Source: JBBQFC01 sp038321615 (lineage in GTDB: Bacteria; Bacteroidota; Bacteroidia; Flavobacteriales_D; Cryomorphaceae). From it: a stretch of 37,688 bases of DNA. How positions within the stretch are numbered: the first letter of the stretch is position 1; the number at the start of each line of letters is the position of its first letter. The translations under genes and the position numbers were made by a program. Of this stretch, positions 14,818-22,876 are shown piece by piece. The DNA is taken from NCBI GenBank assembly GCA_038321615.1, contig JBBQFC010000033.1, positions 1-37,688 on the forward strand, written 5' to 3'. The notes beneath the pieces were generated by a model. The model saw only the letters and a program-made list of their open reading frames with translations, was not told the DNA's origin and did no database searches.

Positions 14818-16677
14818 TTACGGAATTTTATCGGGTGCGATAGATCTAAAAAACGCATCATCTCCTCCTTCACCGCGTAATTCGCGAAAGCGCCCACGAG
14901 CCTCAACTACAAATAAACTTCCCGGAAAATCGAGCATAAGTTGCTTGTAGAGCTCCTGTGCCTTTTCTTGATCGTTGAGTTGCTTTTCGTAAAGGCCGGC
15001 CATTCGAAACAGCGCATTGTCGGCGTTGATATCGAAGTAGTGGTCGGCTAAAACCTGCTGGTAAAAGGCCGCCGCTGCTTGATAATCGCCCGTTCTTTCG
15101 GCAATGTCGGCGCGCATCAAAAGTATGTCGTCGCTGAGTGAATGACCCGGAAAGGCAATGTTAAATCGATCGAGCAAATCGATGGCTGCGACATATTGGT
15201 GCTGAACCACGAGCAAGTCGGCACGAGCGTAGGTTAGCATGGGCTCTACAAGTGTGTCGAGATTCATATTGTCGGTGATCAGGAGGGAGAGCTCCATAGC
15301 GTTATTGCTAATGAGTTTACTCGTAGATCCTTTCAAAACGTCGAGTTGCGCTTGCGCCCACTGAAAATCACCGTTGTAATAGCTGATGCGGGCGTTTAGA
15401 TACTTTGCTTCATAACCCAGCACATCGTTCTTGAAATCTTTGTCAACTTGCGAAGCTAGCAAGGAAGCATCCCAAATATAATCGCGGGTAATAAGTATAC
15501 GGGCCAAGTCAAGCTTCATTTCGGCCCGCTCTTCCGGGGTAAGTCTCGGGGCATCGAGTGCTTCATTTAGGCTAATGGTAGCTGCCTCCGTTTTATTGAG
15601 GTAATAGGCTTCGAGTTGGGCCTTTTGCCTTAATAAATGAGCTGATTCGGGTGATGGGCCCAGTTCAGAAATAAAACCTGAATAGTCCGTTTGCAATTGA
15701 GTTAAACCCAAAGTATCGATCGGATAAGCTCTGCGTAGCTGCTCAAAACGTGATTTCAGCAATCCTCCACGAGCATAGCTGTAAAAAGTATTCGACGGTC
15801 CTTTTTCCACAATATAGCCGTAGCATTTGGTGGCAACATCAAAAACTTCGTTGCTTACGCACAGGCTCGCTAAATTTAGAAGCCGCTGGCCATTTTCATT
15901 AAGCCGCTTGTCGATGGCTTTGAGCTGTACGAAGGCGGCATTAAACTCCCGCTTTTGCAAGAATAGCCAAGTGAGCATTTCTGCGTAGGTGGTGTTTTGT
16001 GGGGTTCGCTGAACCCTTCTCAATAACTCAGTGCGCAGTAAATCTATTTTCTCTTCGTCGGTTTGGAAATCTATGCTTCTGCTCAGGGCGTTCTGTACGT
16101 TTTGTAAATAGGCGTCGTTGAATTCTATGAGGTCGAGATATTCGCTTATCATGAGTTCGTTATTTCCCAGCGTACCATAAAGGCCAGCCATTTCGTAACT
16201 GAACGGATATTGGTTATTAAGCATTTTCTTGCCTTCCGAATATGTTTCAAGGGCGAGATCGTTGAGGTTTTTCCGTACAAACTCATTGGCAGTGCGACTG
16301 ACCATCCCTTGGCTTGCGGGCATGGTTTTGATCGCTTCGCGGTAAGCTTGAAGCGCTTTGTCTTTTTCTCCCCGCGCATCGTAAATCGACCCTAGATCAA
16401 TGAAGTCGAGATTGTTGGTGCTGCGCTTCATATGCTGCTTCACTAATTTTTCTGCTTCGTCGTAACGTCGGAGTTCTAAGAGGGATTTAAACAATCCCGA
16501 ATAGTTCGAAGCGTTTTTTTCTTTGTCATAGAGCTTATCAAAATACAAGAAGGCCTTATCAAACTCGCCGTGATCGAGGTAATACTGCGCCAGCTGGACG
16601 TCGCTGGTGCCTTGCGCTTCGGCAAGGCTGGCAGTGCCTATTAAGGCGCAGATGATCAAGCAAAGTTTTTTTAACAT
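14818..16677 (-). CDS. Secreted/periplasmic tetratricopeptide repeat protein
   Basis: A 619-residue protein with a signal peptide (cleavage near LAEA-Q, residue 21) followed by TPR helices over almost its whole length. Clear units occur near 26-125 (YYLDHGEFDKAFLYFDKLY, KALQAYREAI) and again near 510-600 (RTGDYQAAAAFYQQVL, KAQELYKQLMLDFPGS); the latter resemble BamD/CpoB-type repeats. It is probably a periplasmic scaffold or outer-membrane-assembly accessory, but no function is assigned. Its ATG overlaps the TAA of the lipoprotein gene by one base (TAATG), so the two are coupled and likely act together. Confidence 0.8.
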   Translation of the reverse strand: MLKKLCLIICALIGTASLAEAQGTSDVQLAQYYLDHGEFDKAFLYFDKLYDKEKNASNYSGLFKSLLELRRYDEAEKLVKQHMKRSTNNLDFIDLGSIYDARGEKDKALQAYREAIKTMPASQGMVSRTANEFVRKNLNDLALETYSEGKKMLNNQYPFSYEMAGLYGTLGNNELMISEYLDLIEFNDAYLQNVQNALSRSIDFQTDEEKIDLLRTELLRRVQRTPQNTTYAEMLTWLFLQKREFNAAFVQLKAIDKRLNENGQRLLNLASLCVSNEVFDVATKCYGYIVEKGPSNTFYSYARGGLLKSRFEQLRRAYPIDTLGLTQLQTDYSGFISELGPSPESAHLLRQKAQLEAYYLNKTEAATISLNEALDAPRLTPEERAEMKLDLARILITRDYIWDASLLASQVDKDFKNDVLGYEAKYLNARISYYNGDFQWAQAQLDVLKGSTSKLISNNAMELSLLITDNMNLDTLVEPMLTYARADLLVVQHQYVAAIDLLDRFNIAFPGHSLSDDILLMRADIAERTGDYQAAAAFYQQVLADHYFDINADNALFRMAGLYEKQLNDQEKAQELYKQLMLDFPGSLFVVEARGRFRELRGEGGDDAFFRSIAPDKIP

Positions 16678-17222
16678 TATTGGCCTTTTAGCACAGCTAT
16701 TACGCTATCTATTTTTGGTTCGTATATTGCCTGATTAGATCTCGTGCGCTCTGCACCGGCTGCGAGCACAGCGGGACGAGCTATAACCTCACTGGCAGCT
16801 TCTACTTCCTGTTGCATAAATTTACGAACGCGGATGGTGTCTTGCAAATTGTTCTCCAAATCGTTGCGTAAGTTTAACAGCTGTTCACGGCTAAATTGTA
16901 ATTCTTCCGCCACTTCATCGAATGCCATCTTATGATTTTTCAGCGGTTTACGCATATCGCGGTAGTTGGAAAGCAAGAACGCCAGATCTCTGCCTATGGT
17001 GTCGCCTTTCTGGCTGTAATGACCAGAAATGTAGCTCGTTTTTGTGCCCATGCTTCGATTGAGATCTGCAAAACCCGAAGTATCGATGCGATTAAAGATG
17101 GCTTTGGCGCTGTCGAGCTCTACCAATAAGCTGTCGATGGTTTGAATTTCGGCTTTGTATGAAGTGCGATTGCAGGATGCAAAACTCACCGCAAGGGCGC
17201 AGCAAAAGTATATTCGAAGCAT
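16677..17222 (-). CDS. Predicted lipoprotein with coiled-coil-like helices
   Basis: A 181-residue product with an N-terminal signal and lipobox VSFASC (Cys17), so it is probably anchored in a membrane facing the periplasm. The mature part is polar and helical (LRNDLENNLQ, FMQQEVEAASEVI) and looks like a coiled coil. No domain is recognised. It sits 3 bases after serS and overlaps the TPR gene start by one base. The coupling suggests a lipoprotein-TPR pair working at the envelope. Confidence 0.75.
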   Translation of the reverse strand: MLRIYFCCALAVSFASCNRTSYKAEIQTIDSLLVELDSAKAIFNRIDTSGFADLNRSMGTKTSYISGHYSQKGDTIGRDLAFLLSNYRDMRKPLKNHKMAFDEVAEELQFSREQLLNLRNDLENNLQDTIRVRKFMQQEVEAASEVIARPAVLAAGAERTRSNQAIYEPKIDSVIAVLKGQ

Positions 17223-17225
17223 TGT

Positions 17226-18500
17226 TTAGTTGATTTCGGTAAATTTTAAATAGGGATGTAAAGCAGCCGGTATGCGAATACCACTCTCATATTGATGGTT
17301 TTCCAGCAGGGAAGCCACAATACGCGGAAGCGCCAAGGCCGAACCATTGAGTGTGTGAACGAGCTGGGTTTTCTTCTCCTTGGTTCGGAATCGGCACTTC
17401 AACCGATTGCTTTGGTACGTTTCAAAATTTGACACCGAGCTTACTTCGAGCCACTTCTGCTGAGCCGCCGAATAGACTTCAAAATCGTAAGTCATCGCCG
17501 ATGCAAAGCCCATATCGCCTCCACAAAGGCGCAGAATTCGATACGGCAATTCGAGTTTTGTAAGCAGCCCTTTCACATGATCTACCATTTCATCGAGCAA
17601 GGCATAGCTATGGTCGGGGTGCGCAATTTGGACGATTTCTACCTTATCGAATTGATGTAAGCGATTCAGGCCGCGCACATCCTTGCCATAAGAGCCGGCT
17701 TCTCTGCGAAAACATGGGGTGTATCCACAGAGCTTCAGCGGCAATTCTTCCTCCGCAACAAGGGTATCGCGGTAAATGTTGGTGATCGGGACTTCTGCGG
17801 TTGGGATGAGGTAGAAATTGTCCACAGTGGCATGATACATTTGCCCTTCCTTATCGGGCAATTGGCCCGTACCATAGCCCGATTCTTCATTCACCAACAG
17901 AGGCGGCATTACTTCATGGTAACCCGCATTCTCGGCTTCGTCGAGGAAGAAGTTGATCAACGCACGTTGCATTTTAGCGCCTGCACCCGTGTAAACCGGA
18001 AATCCTGCTCCGGTGATTTTTACACCCGCCTCAAAATCTATGAGTTTGTACTGTGCAGCCAAATCCCAGTGGGGCTTCGCGCCAGGGTAGAGCGCAGGCA
18101 CGGTGCCGTGGGCAAAAACTTCTTCATTCTCTTCGGGTGTTTTACCAGCCATTACCCTCGCAGCAGGTGCATTGGGTATTTGATAGAGCGTTTGTGTGAG
18201 CTCGTGTTCAGCTGCGTTTTGTGCTTCTTTCAGCTTGTGCGACTGATCCTTGAGCTGGGCTACCGTGGCTTTTATGGCATCGGCACTGCTTTTGTCGCCG
18301 CCTTGCATAAGCTTGCCTACTTCTTTGGCAAGCGCGTTTTGATCTGCCAGGAGGGCATCGAGCTCACCTTGTACGGTGCGGCGGTTTTTATCGATTTCGA
18401 TGGCGCGATCTACCAAAGCTTCATATTCGGGTTTGCTCCGTTTAAGCAAGCTCGCCACAGTGGCGTCGCGGTTTTCTCTAATATGTGAAATTTCCAGCAT
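17226..18500 (-). CDS. serS: Seryl-tRNA synthetase
   Basis: A class II aminoacyl-tRNA synthetase that charges tRNA-Ser and tRNA-Sec with serine. The 424-residue protein has the N-terminal antiparallel coiled-coil arm (about 30-105) that reads the long variable arm, class II motif 2 FRREAGSYGKDVRGL (264-278) and motif 3 (GSALALPRIVASLLENHQ) near the C-terminus. Size and layout are normal. The ATG at 18500 is preceded on the minus strand by TAATTTCG, a one-mismatch -7 box. It is the first gene of a three-gene operon with the envelope lipoprotein and TPR protein. Confidence 0.97.
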   Translation of the reverse strand: MLEISHIRENRDATVASLLKRSKPEYEALVDRAIEIDKNRRTVQGELDALLADQNALAKEVGKLMQGGDKSSADAIKATVAQLKDQSHKLKEAQNAAEHELTQTLYQIPNAPAARVMAGKTPEENEEVFAHGTVPALYPGAKPHWDLAAQYKLIDFEAGVKITGAGFPVYTGAGAKMQRALINFFLDEAENAGYHEVMPPLLVNEESGYGTGQLPDKEGQMYHATVDNFYLIPTAEVPITNIYRDTLVAEEELPLKLCGYTPCFRREAGSYGKDVRGLNRLHQFDKVEIVQIAHPDHSYALLDEMVDHVKGLLTKLELPYRILRLCGGDMGFASAMTYDFEVYSAAQQKWLEVSSVSNFETYQSNRLKCRFRTKEKKTQLVHTLNGSALALPRIVASLLENHQYESGIRIPAALHPYLKFTEIN

Positions 18501-18551
18501 GGAACTTATTTACAGCGCGAAATTAGCAATTATTAAACGAGGGTTTGGGCC

Positions 18552-18577
18552 AAAAAAAAACTCCTGCAAGCAGGAGT
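18552..18577 (-). terminator. Intrinsic terminator of rplU-rpmA
   Basis: On the minus strand a perfect 8-bp stem ACTCCTGC / GCAGGAGT (18570-18577 with 18560-18567) with a two-base TT tip is followed by a run of nine T. It lies 23 bases past the rpmA stop and just upstream of serS. Confidence 0.92.
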
Positions 18578-18599
18578 CTAATTCTATTCGGACGGGATA

Positions 18600-18866
18600 T
18601 TATGTCGCATCGGAAGCCGGGACTACCGATACGAAAGACTTATCGTCTCTACGCTTGCGAAATGCAACTACTCCATCGGTCATTGCGAAAAGCGTGTGAT
18701 CTTTTCCAATGCCTACGTTGGCTCCAGGGTGGTGCCTAGTGCCTCGTTGGCGAACGATAATGTTGCCAGCGATGGCAGCTTGTCCACCAAAAATTTTGAT
18801 TCCGAGTCGCTTGCTTTCCGACTCACGACCGTTTTTCGAACTACCGACTCCTTTCTTATGTGCCAT
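18600..18866 (-). CDS. rpmA: 50S ribosomal protein bL27
   Basis: A large-subunit protein whose N-terminal tail reaches the peptidyl transferase centre. The 88-residue product begins MAHKKGVGSSKNGRESESKRLG and contains RQRGTRHHPGANVGIGKDHTLFA, both diagnostic. The N-terminus is of the uncleaved type. It follows rplU by 29 bases in the universal rplU-rpmA order and ends just before a strong terminator. Confidence 0.98.
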   Translation of the reverse strand: MAHKKGVGSSKNGRESESKRLGIKIFGGQAAIAGNIIVRQRGTRHHPGANVGIGKDHTLFAMTDGVVAFRKRRDDKSFVSVVPASDAT

Positions 18867-18895
18867 GGTATGTTGAGTTTAAACTTGTTAATTAA

Positions 18896-19591
18896 TTAGG
18901 CTTCTTTGCCGCCGTCGAGCGCATCTTGCCAAGCTTTCAATTCATCCCACTTGCCGTCAGCGGCCATTTGGGCTTGTTGAGTCCAGGTTGATGGATCGTG
19001 TGCATTAAATTGGCTTCCGCCTTCTTCGAGAATAGCTTTGATGGCGTCCGCGTCGGATGCGGCTACTGCAGCAAACGAATTAAGACCGGCTGCCACAAGA
19101 AGCTCAGCGATTTTTGGGCCTACACCTTCGATTTTTGTCAAATCATCGGCTTTTGCCTTTGGAGCTGCTTTCGCTTTCGGCTCGGCCTTTGGTTCCGCTT
19201 TGGCTTCAACCGTTGGCTCTGCTTTCGCCTGAGCTTTTGGTTCTGCTTTAGCTTCAACTTTCGTTTCGGCTTTTTTTCCATTTAAGGCTATCCCATCGAT
19301 CGCGATCTTCGTCAGATATTGACGGTGACCATTACTCTTTTGGTAGCCTTTTCGGCGTTTCTTTTTGAAGACAATCACTTTGTCTCCTTTCAAATGCTCA
19401 ACCACTTTCGCGGTTACAGAAGCACCTGATACAGCTGGGGCGCCAACGTCAACTTTGCCATCGTTGTCAACGAGAAGAACATCCTCGAATACAACGTTGT
19501 CGCCTTCTTTATTGGGAAGACGATGAACAAAGATCTGTTGATCTTTTTGCACTTTAAATTGCTGCCCTGCGATGTTTACAATTACGTACAT
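18896..19591 (-). CDS. rplU: 50S ribosomal protein bL21 with C-terminal helix-hairpin-helix extension
   Basis: Residues 1-104 are a complete bL21 (MYVIVNIAGQQFKV, IVFKKKRRKGYQK), which binds 23S rRNA. It continues without a stop into a Lys/Ala/Glu/Pro linker of AKAEPK-type repeats (about 106-148), a helix-hairpin-helix-like unit LTKIEGVGPKIAELLVAAGL (151-170) and a C-terminal STWTQQAQMAADGKWDEL segment. The total is 231 residues against about 103 for ordinary bL21. Such bL21 fusions occur in several Bacteroidota; the role of the tail is not known to me. The operon has a near-consensus promoter at 19628-19658. Confidence 0.95.
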   Translation of the reverse strand: MYVIVNIAGQQFKVQKDQQIFVHRLPNKEGDNVVFEDVLLVDNDGKVDVGAPAVSGASVTAKVVEHLKGDKVIVFKKKRRKGYQKSNGHRQYLTKIAIDGIALNGKKAETKVEAKAEPKAQAKAEPTVEAKAEPKAEPKAKAAPKAKADDLTKIEGVGPKIAELLVAAGLNSFAAVAASDADAIKAILEEGGSQFNAHDPSTWTQQAQMAADGKWDELKAWQDALDGGKEA

Positions 19592-19627
19592 AGCTTTTTG
19601 GCTCGTGTTTAGGTGAATTTAGGGGCG

Positions 19628-19658
19628 CAAATATACGTAAATCTTTTGCTGCGGCAAA
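19628..19658 (-). promoter_or_regulatory. Bacteroidota-type promoter of rplU-rpmA
   Basis: Minus strand: TTTG (19655-19658), a 19-base spacer, then TATATTTG (19628-19635), a perfect TTTG-N19-TAnnTTTG pair. The -7 box ends 36 bases before the rplU start codon. It is the best promoter match in the window. Confidence 0.85.
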
Positions 19659-19665
19659 CAAAGTT

Positions 19666-20556
19666 TCACTCCCTATTTATAAGCAGCACTCCACCGAGCA
19701 TTGCAGCAATGCAACCCACTTGCAAAACACTTACTGTTTCGCCGTCGAAGAGACCCCATATTACGGCTACCACAGGAATTAAATACGTTACAGAAGATGC
19801 AAAAAGCGTATTGGTTTCTTGCACCAATCGGTTGAAGAATATAAGCGCCAAGGCCGTGCCTAAGATCGCCAAAAGCGCAATAGCACCCAAAGCTCCCCAG
19901 GCTCCAGGCATTGTTTCCATTTTTTGGGTGAAATCCGTGAAGCCTAAAACTACCACGCCAATTGGCATCACGAGCATCAGCGCCACACTGGTAATGGCCA
20001 CAGCTGATTGATCGGAGAGATAGTGCTTCACGATATTGAGATTTACGGCATAGAGAAAGGTAGCCACAAGCACCAATGCCGGATAGATGGGATCGAAGGA
20101 TTTGCCGCGAACACTTTCGCCCAGAAATAATAAGCCAAATGCCGCCGCTAAACCTAGAAACATTCCAAACCATTGGCCATTTTTAATCTTCACCCGAAAT
20201 ACGAAGTAAGCCATCAGCAAGCTGAATAGGGGTACGGTGGCGTTGAGCATCCCTGCCAGTGAACTGGGTATTTTCGATTGAGCCGTGGCAAATAGGAAAG
20301 CCGGTAGGGCATTGCCGCAAAGGCCGGCAAGAAGGAAAAATCGGATTTTGCCGAATTTTAACAACTTGGTTTTCCTCAACGCAATGGGCAACAGGAAGAG
20401 TCCGGCAATCGAAATGCGCAATGCGCCCACTTGCAATGGAGAGAACAGCACGGAACCATCGGGGGCGTAGAGGCCGCGTTTGATAAGTATAAACGAACTT
20501 CCCCAAACCGCTGCGAGCAGAAAGAGAGTGAGCCATTGGCGAAGGGAAGCGGTCAT
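19666..20556 (-). CDS. EamA-family (DMT superfamily) transporter
   Basis: A 296-residue inner-membrane protein with ten hydrophobic helices arranged as two EamA repeats (about 8-140 and 150-295). The first starts with WLTLFLLAAVWGSSFILIKRGL, typical of RhaT/YdcZ/EamA permeases of amino acids or metabolites. The substrate is unknown. The ATG at 20556 is the first in frame, and TAATTTCG lies upstream on the minus strand as a one-mismatch -7 box. It stands alone, ending just above the rplU promoter. Confidence 0.9.
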   Translation of the reverse strand: MTASLRQWLTLFLLAAVWGSSFILIKRGLYAPDGSVLFSPLQVGALRISIAGLFLLPIALRKTKLLKFGKIRFFLLAGLCGNALPAFLFATAQSKIPSSLAGMLNATVPLFSLLMAYFVFRVKIKNGQWFGMFLGLAAAFGLLFLGESVRGKSFDPIYPALVLVATFLYAVNLNIVKHYLSDQSAVAITSVALMLVMPIGVVVLGFTDFTQKMETMPGAWGALGAIALLAILGTALALIFFNRLVQETNTLFASSVTYLIPVVAVIWGLFDGETVSVLQVGCIAAMLGGVLLINRE

Positions 20557-20587
20557 AGAGATAAAAGCGGCGCGAAATTATTGATTA

Positions 20588-20619
20588 ATTGTGCAATCGA
20601 CTGCGATTAATTACTTTTG
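20588..20619 (+). promoter_or_regulatory. Promoter of the metal-domain lipoprotein gene
   Basis: ATTG (20588-20591), a 20-base spacer, then TACTTTTG (20612-20619), a perfect TAnnTTTG -7 box with a one-mismatch -33 box. It ends 24 bases before the ATG at 20644. Confidence 0.7.
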
Positions 20620-20643
20620 GGACGCATATAATCTTTCATCCCT

Positions 20644-21144
20644 ATGAAATTGCGCTCACATTCATTTGCCATCGGCCTTTTTGTAGCAGCCATCCTTAGT
20701 TTCAACGCTTGCCAAACAGGCAGCGAATCCCGTACAGAATTTCAATCAGATGTGCCTGTTACCTTTACGGAATCGCAGGAAGGGAGCGCCGAGAAGTACG
20801 TTGCCAGCCTTGCCATTACTGGTATGTCTTGCCAGATGATGTGCGGTAGCATGATCACCAAAACCTTGGCCGGTTTGGATGGTGTGAAAAACACAGAAAT
20901 CGAATTTGAAAGCGCCGACGAAGCCAATTTTGCGATTGTTGAATTCGACGCCAGGAAAGTTTCTGAAAAGGAAATGATTGCCGCAGTTGAAAAGATCGCC
21001 GATGGGCATTACAAAGTCGCTTCTGTTAAAGTGGTTCATTACCTGCCAGCTAATGCCGCCGCTGCGAGCGGTGCCAATAGCTACAATCAAAAATTAGACT
21101 ATAAACTACCCAATATCTTCAGCGTTTTTTCACGACTGTTTTGA
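20644..21144 (+). CDS. Lipoprotein with heavy-metal-associated (HMA-like) domain
   Basis: A 166-residue protein with a lipobox LSFNAC (Cys23), so it is membrane-anchored in the periplasm. Residues about 52-130 form an HMA/MerP-like ferredoxin fold: strand VASLAITGM, the metal loop, helix ITKTLAGLDGV, strands and a second helix (EKEMIAAVEKIADGHY). The metal loop is GMSCQMMC (60-67), a CX3C spacing with two Met instead of the usual CX2C. It is probably a copper-binding or copper-delivery protein; the metal is inferred. Heme A synthase follows after 68 bases on the same strand, hinting at a link to cytochrome oxidase assembly. Confidence 0.78.
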   Translation: MKLRSHSFAIGLFVAAILSFNACQTGSESRTEFQSDVPVTFTESQEGSAEKYVASLAITGMSCQMMCGSMITKTLAGLDGVKNTEIEFESADEANFAIVEFDARKVSEKEMIAAVEKIADGHYKVASVKVVHYLPANAAAASGANSYNQKLDYKLPNIFSVFSRLF

Positions 21145-21212
21145 TGAATGAGATTACTCCTTGCAACACATCTTTCCGATGGGTATATGCGAAGTTTACA
21201 GTTTAGCCTTTC

Positions 21213-22250
21213 ATGATAAAATCAAGGCTTAGGAAACTCGCAACAATATCGCTCGTTTGCACCTTTTTGGTGATGCTTGCCGGAAGCGTGGTGCGCATGA
21301 CCAGCTCTGGAATGGGCTGTCCCGATTGGCCAAAATGCTTTGGATACTATATTCCGCCCACCGATATTTCCACCCTTACATGGTCGCCAAATCGACCTTT
21401 CGAGAAAGGACAGGTTATCATTCGAGAAGATGCCTTGCTTGTAGCATCGAGCGATTTTACCACGGCTTCCGACTTCGATGCGTCCAACTGGGAGCCTTAC
21501 ACCAAGCATGATTATGCCATTTTCAATGCCACCCAGACTTGGATTGAGTTTATCAATCGGCTCTTGGGGGCACTCACGGGCATCCCAGTTCTGCTGCTTT
21601 TTGCTTTTTCGATTGCTTATTTCCGGAAAGATCCGCTGGTTACGGTGCTGGCAACCTTTGGTCTGGTGCTTCTTGGCTTAGAAGCGTGGCTCGGCAAAAT
21701 GGTGGTCGATGGGAATCTTATACCCAATCAGATTTCACTACACATGTTTGGAGCCCTTGGCCTGGTGGCCATTTTCACTTTTCTGAGTGTTCGGCTACGG
21801 CAAATTCCATTTACATTCAAACCGCGTCGCGATCGGCTTATCATCCTTTCCGGATCAATTGGAATACTGCTCTTACTAATTCAAATCTACTTGGGCACAG
21901 CTGTGCGCGAAGTGGTGGACGAGGTGGGTAAAGCGGCTTTAATCTCCACGCCCGACTGGACAGAATCGCTGGGGCTGAATTTCATTATTCACCGCAGTTC
22001 CAGCATAGCCGTAATTGTGATACTGGGTTATTTCGCCGTTCAAATAGTGCGCACGCGCACCATCAGCACCTGGCCCCGTGTCTTATTGGCTTTTCTGGCA
22101 CTTGAAGTAGCTTTTGGCGCTGGCATGGCCTATTTCGAAATGCCTGCCTTGCTGCAACCGCTGCATCTTATTTTCGCGGCCTTCCTCTTCTCGCTGGCCT
22201 TTGGGCTATTGGTGGTGTACTGGCGAAAGACAGAGAATGCGCCTTTGTGA
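21213..22250 (+). CDS. ctaA: Heme A synthase (COX15/CtaA family)
   Basis: An eight-helix membrane enzyme that oxidises the C8 methyl of heme O to make heme A for cytochrome oxidase. The 345-residue protein begins with the family signature GSVVRMTSSGMGCPDWPKCFG (24-44), including the Cys36-Cys42 pair. His177 (SLHMF), His260 (IIHRSSS) and His318 (PLHLI) are at three of the four expected heme-ligand positions; at the first, EFINR (112-116), Asn115 stands where a His is usual. A long periplasmic loop (about 45-100) follows the first helix. It lies downstream of the metal-domain lipoprotein. Confidence 0.93.
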   Translation: MIKSRLRKLATISLVCTFLVMLAGSVVRMTSSGMGCPDWPKCFGYYIPPTDISTLTWSPNRPFEKGQVIIREDALLVASSDFTTASDFDASNWEPYTKHDYAIFNATQTWIEFINRLLGALTGIPVLLLFAFSIAYFRKDPLVTVLATFGLVLLGLEAWLGKMVVDGNLIPNQISLHMFGALGLVAIFTFLSVRLRQIPFTFKPRRDRLIILSGSIGILLLLIQIYLGTAVREVVDEVGKAALISTPDWTESLGLNFIIHRSSSIAVIVILGYFAVQIVRTRTISTWPRVLLAFLALEVAFGAGMAYFEMPALLQPLHLIFAAFLFSLAFGLLVVYWRKTENAPL

Positions 22251-22288
22251 TCGCAATCTAATTTCAAGTTGACTCCTTATTCGACCGA

Positions 22289-22876
22289 TTATTTTTCCGA
22301 CCATTCGAAGTGGTCGATGAAATACTCCATATCGCGCTTTACATAATCGAGCGCCGGTTGGAGTGAATCGGGGTTGGGTCGGGCTTCGAAATACAGCGAC
22401 CCCCTTAAAAAGTGCCCGGTACTGTCGGTAAGGTAGAATTGATAGGGCGAAGCCACCTGCCCATCTAAGCTATAAGTCAAGCCATAGACCTTAGAATCAG
22501 GTCGATTTATCACTTTCGATGTAATGCCGCTCGCCTTTATTTGGTGTTCATACACCATCGATCTGGCATGCTCAATATGGCCGCCAAGATTTTCGTTTAG
22601 AGGTTTATAGGTGATGTGAACCTTGGCATTTAACTGCGGATAATTGATGTCGAACCAACAGTACTCCCCCCGATCAGCAAAAAACTCCAGCCGGCTATGC
22701 TGCGATATTTCAAATCGAAAAGGACAATCCGGATTTTTTTGTACGTAGGATGGCTCTGGAATATCGAGCCGAAAATAGCCGACAGGTTTCGGAGTGGGCA
22801 AGTCGCCTCCGCAACCATACAAAACAAGACTTATAAAGATTAAGAAGGCGAATCTTGTTCTGACGTCCTGTTTCAT
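22289..22876 (-). CDS. gldD: Gliding motility lipoprotein GldD
   Basis: A 195-residue lipoprotein (lipobox VLYGC, Cys22) required in flavobacteria for gliding and for type IX secretion. Family landmarks are PKPVGYFRLDIPEPSY just after the anchor, ADRGEYCWFDINYP, and the C-terminal RGSLYFEARPNPDSLQPALDYVKRDMEYFIDHFEW. The gene starts one base after the gldE stop, the standard gldE-gldD arrangement. It is convergent with ctaA. Confidence 0.93.
   Translation of the reverse strand: MKQDVRTRFAFLIFISLVLYGCGGDLPTPKPVGYFRLDIPEPSYVQKNPDCPFRFEISQHSRLEFFADRGEYCWFDINYPQLNAKVHITYKPLNENLGGHIEHARSMVYEHQIKASGITSKVINRPDSKVYGLTYSLDGQVASPYQFYLTDSTGHFLRGSLYFEARPNPDSLQPALDYVKRDMEYFIDHFEWSEK

Noticed and set aside
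14812..14828. AAATTC-TTACG-GAATTT hairpin between the convergent MFS and TPR genes as a terminator
   Set aside because: A short AT-rich stem with no T run; too weak to call, though it could contribute to 3' end formation.
19673..20173. 166-codon open frame inside the EamA transporter gene
   Set aside because: It overlaps a clear ten-helix transporter on the same strand in another frame and its translation is not protein-like.
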